Source: Acidipropionibacterium acidipropionici
GTDB lineage: Bacteria > Actinomycetota > Actinomycetes > Propionibacteriales > Propionibacteriaceae
NCBI RefSeq assembly: GCF_001441165.1
Contig: NZ_CP013126.1
Span: 1,455,551-1,519,550, forward strand
Reading direction: 5' to 3'
DNA length: 64,000 nt
Shown: piece by piece, positions 63,427 to 64,000 of the stretch
Numbering within the stretch: the stretch's first letter is position 1
Layout: each line of letters opens with the position of its first letter
Notes under the pieces: generated by a model
Database searches by the model: none
What the model saw: only the letters and a program-made list of their open reading frames with translations
Told to the model about the DNA's origin: nothing
Position numbers and translations under genes: made by a program

Positions 63427-63592
63427 GCAATGAGTTCTGCCACCACAGCGCCACCGGTCGCACTATCCACTCGGCGGCCAGCAGATGTCAGAACTCATTG
63501 CGGGCCGATACCTCGCAGAGATGAGTTCTGCCACCAGGAAGCCGCCGGTCGCACTATCCACTCGCCGGCGCTGTGGTGGCAGAACTCATTGC
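63427..63592 (+). repeat. Palindromic repeat pair, copies C and D
   Basis: Copy C 63427-63501 and copy D 63520-63592, 18 nt apart. Arms ATGAGTTCTGCCACCA and (in D) TGGTGGCAGAACTCAT are perfectly complementary; the core is GGTCGCACTATCCACTCG. The pair fills 166 of the 200 nt between the radical SAM gene and the GH38 gene, in the same orientation as copies A and B. Confidence 0.85.
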
Positions 63593-63601
63593 CCGCGGAC
63601 C

Positions 63602-64000
63602 TCAGGCGAACAGCTCGGCCCCTTCGCGGACCACACCCTCGGGCAGCGGGCCGTCGTACCCGGCGGGAACGTGAGCACACGACGGGTCGGAGGCCAGGTA
63701 GTCCCCGGTCATCGCATAGGCCGTGGCCCGCGACCCACCGCAGAAGTGGTTGAACTCGCAGACACCGCATTTGCCGTGGAAGCCCTTGGGGTTGCGCAGC
63801 GCCTTCATCTCGGGGGAGTCCCGGTAGATCTCGGCGAAGGGCTTCTCCTTGATCGACCCGCAGTGGATCGGCAGGAAACCCGAGGGGTAGATGTCGCCGA
63901 CATGGTCGACGAAGACGAACCCGGAGCCGTCGTTGATCGCCAGCGGGGTGCGCGGGGGTCGAGGAGCCTCGATATCGGAACCGAGCAGCTTGGTGGTCTC
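63602..64000 (-). CDS. Radical SAM/SPASM-domain protein, C-terminal part
   Basis: The frame runs from the window edge to TGA at 63602 (about 132 codons visible). GFVFVDHVGDIYPSGFLPIHCG near the visible start and FHGKCGVCEFNHFCGGSRATAYAMTGDYLASDPSCAHVP contain the Cys set of a SPASM domain, which holds an auxiliary iron-sulfur cluster. The pattern fits the actinobacterial radical SAM/SPASM group related to haem-synthesis proteins (as I recall, TIGR04053-like). The SAM-binding N-terminus lies outside. It precedes the GH38 gene by 200 bp. Confidence 0.85.
   Translation of the reverse strand, partial: ETTKLLGSDIEAPRPPRTPLAINDGSGFVFVDHVGDIYPSGFLPIHCGSIKEKPFAEIYRDSPEMKALRNPKGFHGKCGVCEFNHFCGGSRATAYAMTGDYLASDPSCAHVPAGYDGPLPEGVVREGAELFA

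Noticed and set aside
60115-63592. CRISPR array
   Set aside because: The repeats are about 74 nt, internally palindromic, only two per site, with 17-18 nt between them and no cas genes.

Overview
The window is high-GC DNA with long leaderless or ATGA-coupled gene strings, a DUF222/13E12-type HNH gene and actinobacterial regulators throughout. It reads as a chromosomal segment of an Actinomycetota species, probably Propionibacteriaceae; that family assignment is an inference from gene style, not from a marker gene. No rRNA, tRNA, CRISPR array or phage module was seen.

Layout. 1-1.9 kb: the cut-off end of an MHS-family MFS transporter and an unknown one-TM protein. 1.9-10.7 kb: a minus-strand sugar or polyol catabolic operon under a SorC-type regulator, with two FGGY kinases, a 2-hydroxyacid dehydrogenase, a class II aldolase, an aldo/keto reductase, a class I aldolase and a zinc dehydrogenase, many of them ATGA-overlapped. 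10.7-12.4 kb: a GH32-fold protein whose catalytic Asp is missing. 12.6-18.0 kb: a VIT1/CCC1-type metal transporter co-transcribed with a two-component system, converging on an ApbE / FMN-binding protein / ferric-reductase-like operon, probably an iron and flavin electron-transfer module. 18-22.9 kb: an HNH gene with a duplicated 3' end, a TauE-type permease, and an Mrr-type nuclease preceded by what looks like the deletion scar of a type I hsdM-hsdS pair. 23-31.7 kb: a copper P-type ATPase with a 71-bp tandem duplication at its start, small proteins, a GCS2-type ligase, a divergent SRPBCC/ArsR pair and a GH65 phosphorylase or hydrolase.

31.9-52.8 kb is the most coherent accessory region. It holds an ABC importer for a polar amino acid or ectoine-like solute, two EutA/maleate-isomerase-like proteins, a hydroxyacid dehydrogenase, an amidase, a DUF3830 gene split by an IS630-type element, an AbiE-like toxin-antitoxin pair, a class III aminotransferase, an aldehyde dehydrogenase, a FadR-type GntR regulator, a DoeA/EutD-like M24 hydrolase, a second aminotransferase, an M20 deacylase and a second MHS transporter. 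A shared TGTTGAC-type motif lies in front of four transcription units, which argues that they form one regulon controlled by the GntR protein. M24 hydrolase + M20 deacylase + class III aminotransferase + aldehyde dehydrogenase matches the logic of ectoine degradation (DoeABDC), here with unusual partners.

52.9-64 kb: glycan-degradation genes, namely a frameshifted secreted DUF5695-like protein, a GH29 fucosidase, a GH5-like enzyme and a GH38 mannosidase, then the end of a radical SAM/SPASM protein. The two spacers around the GH38 gene are each almost entirely filled by a pair of about 74-nt palindromic repeats that appear nowhere else I could see in the window.
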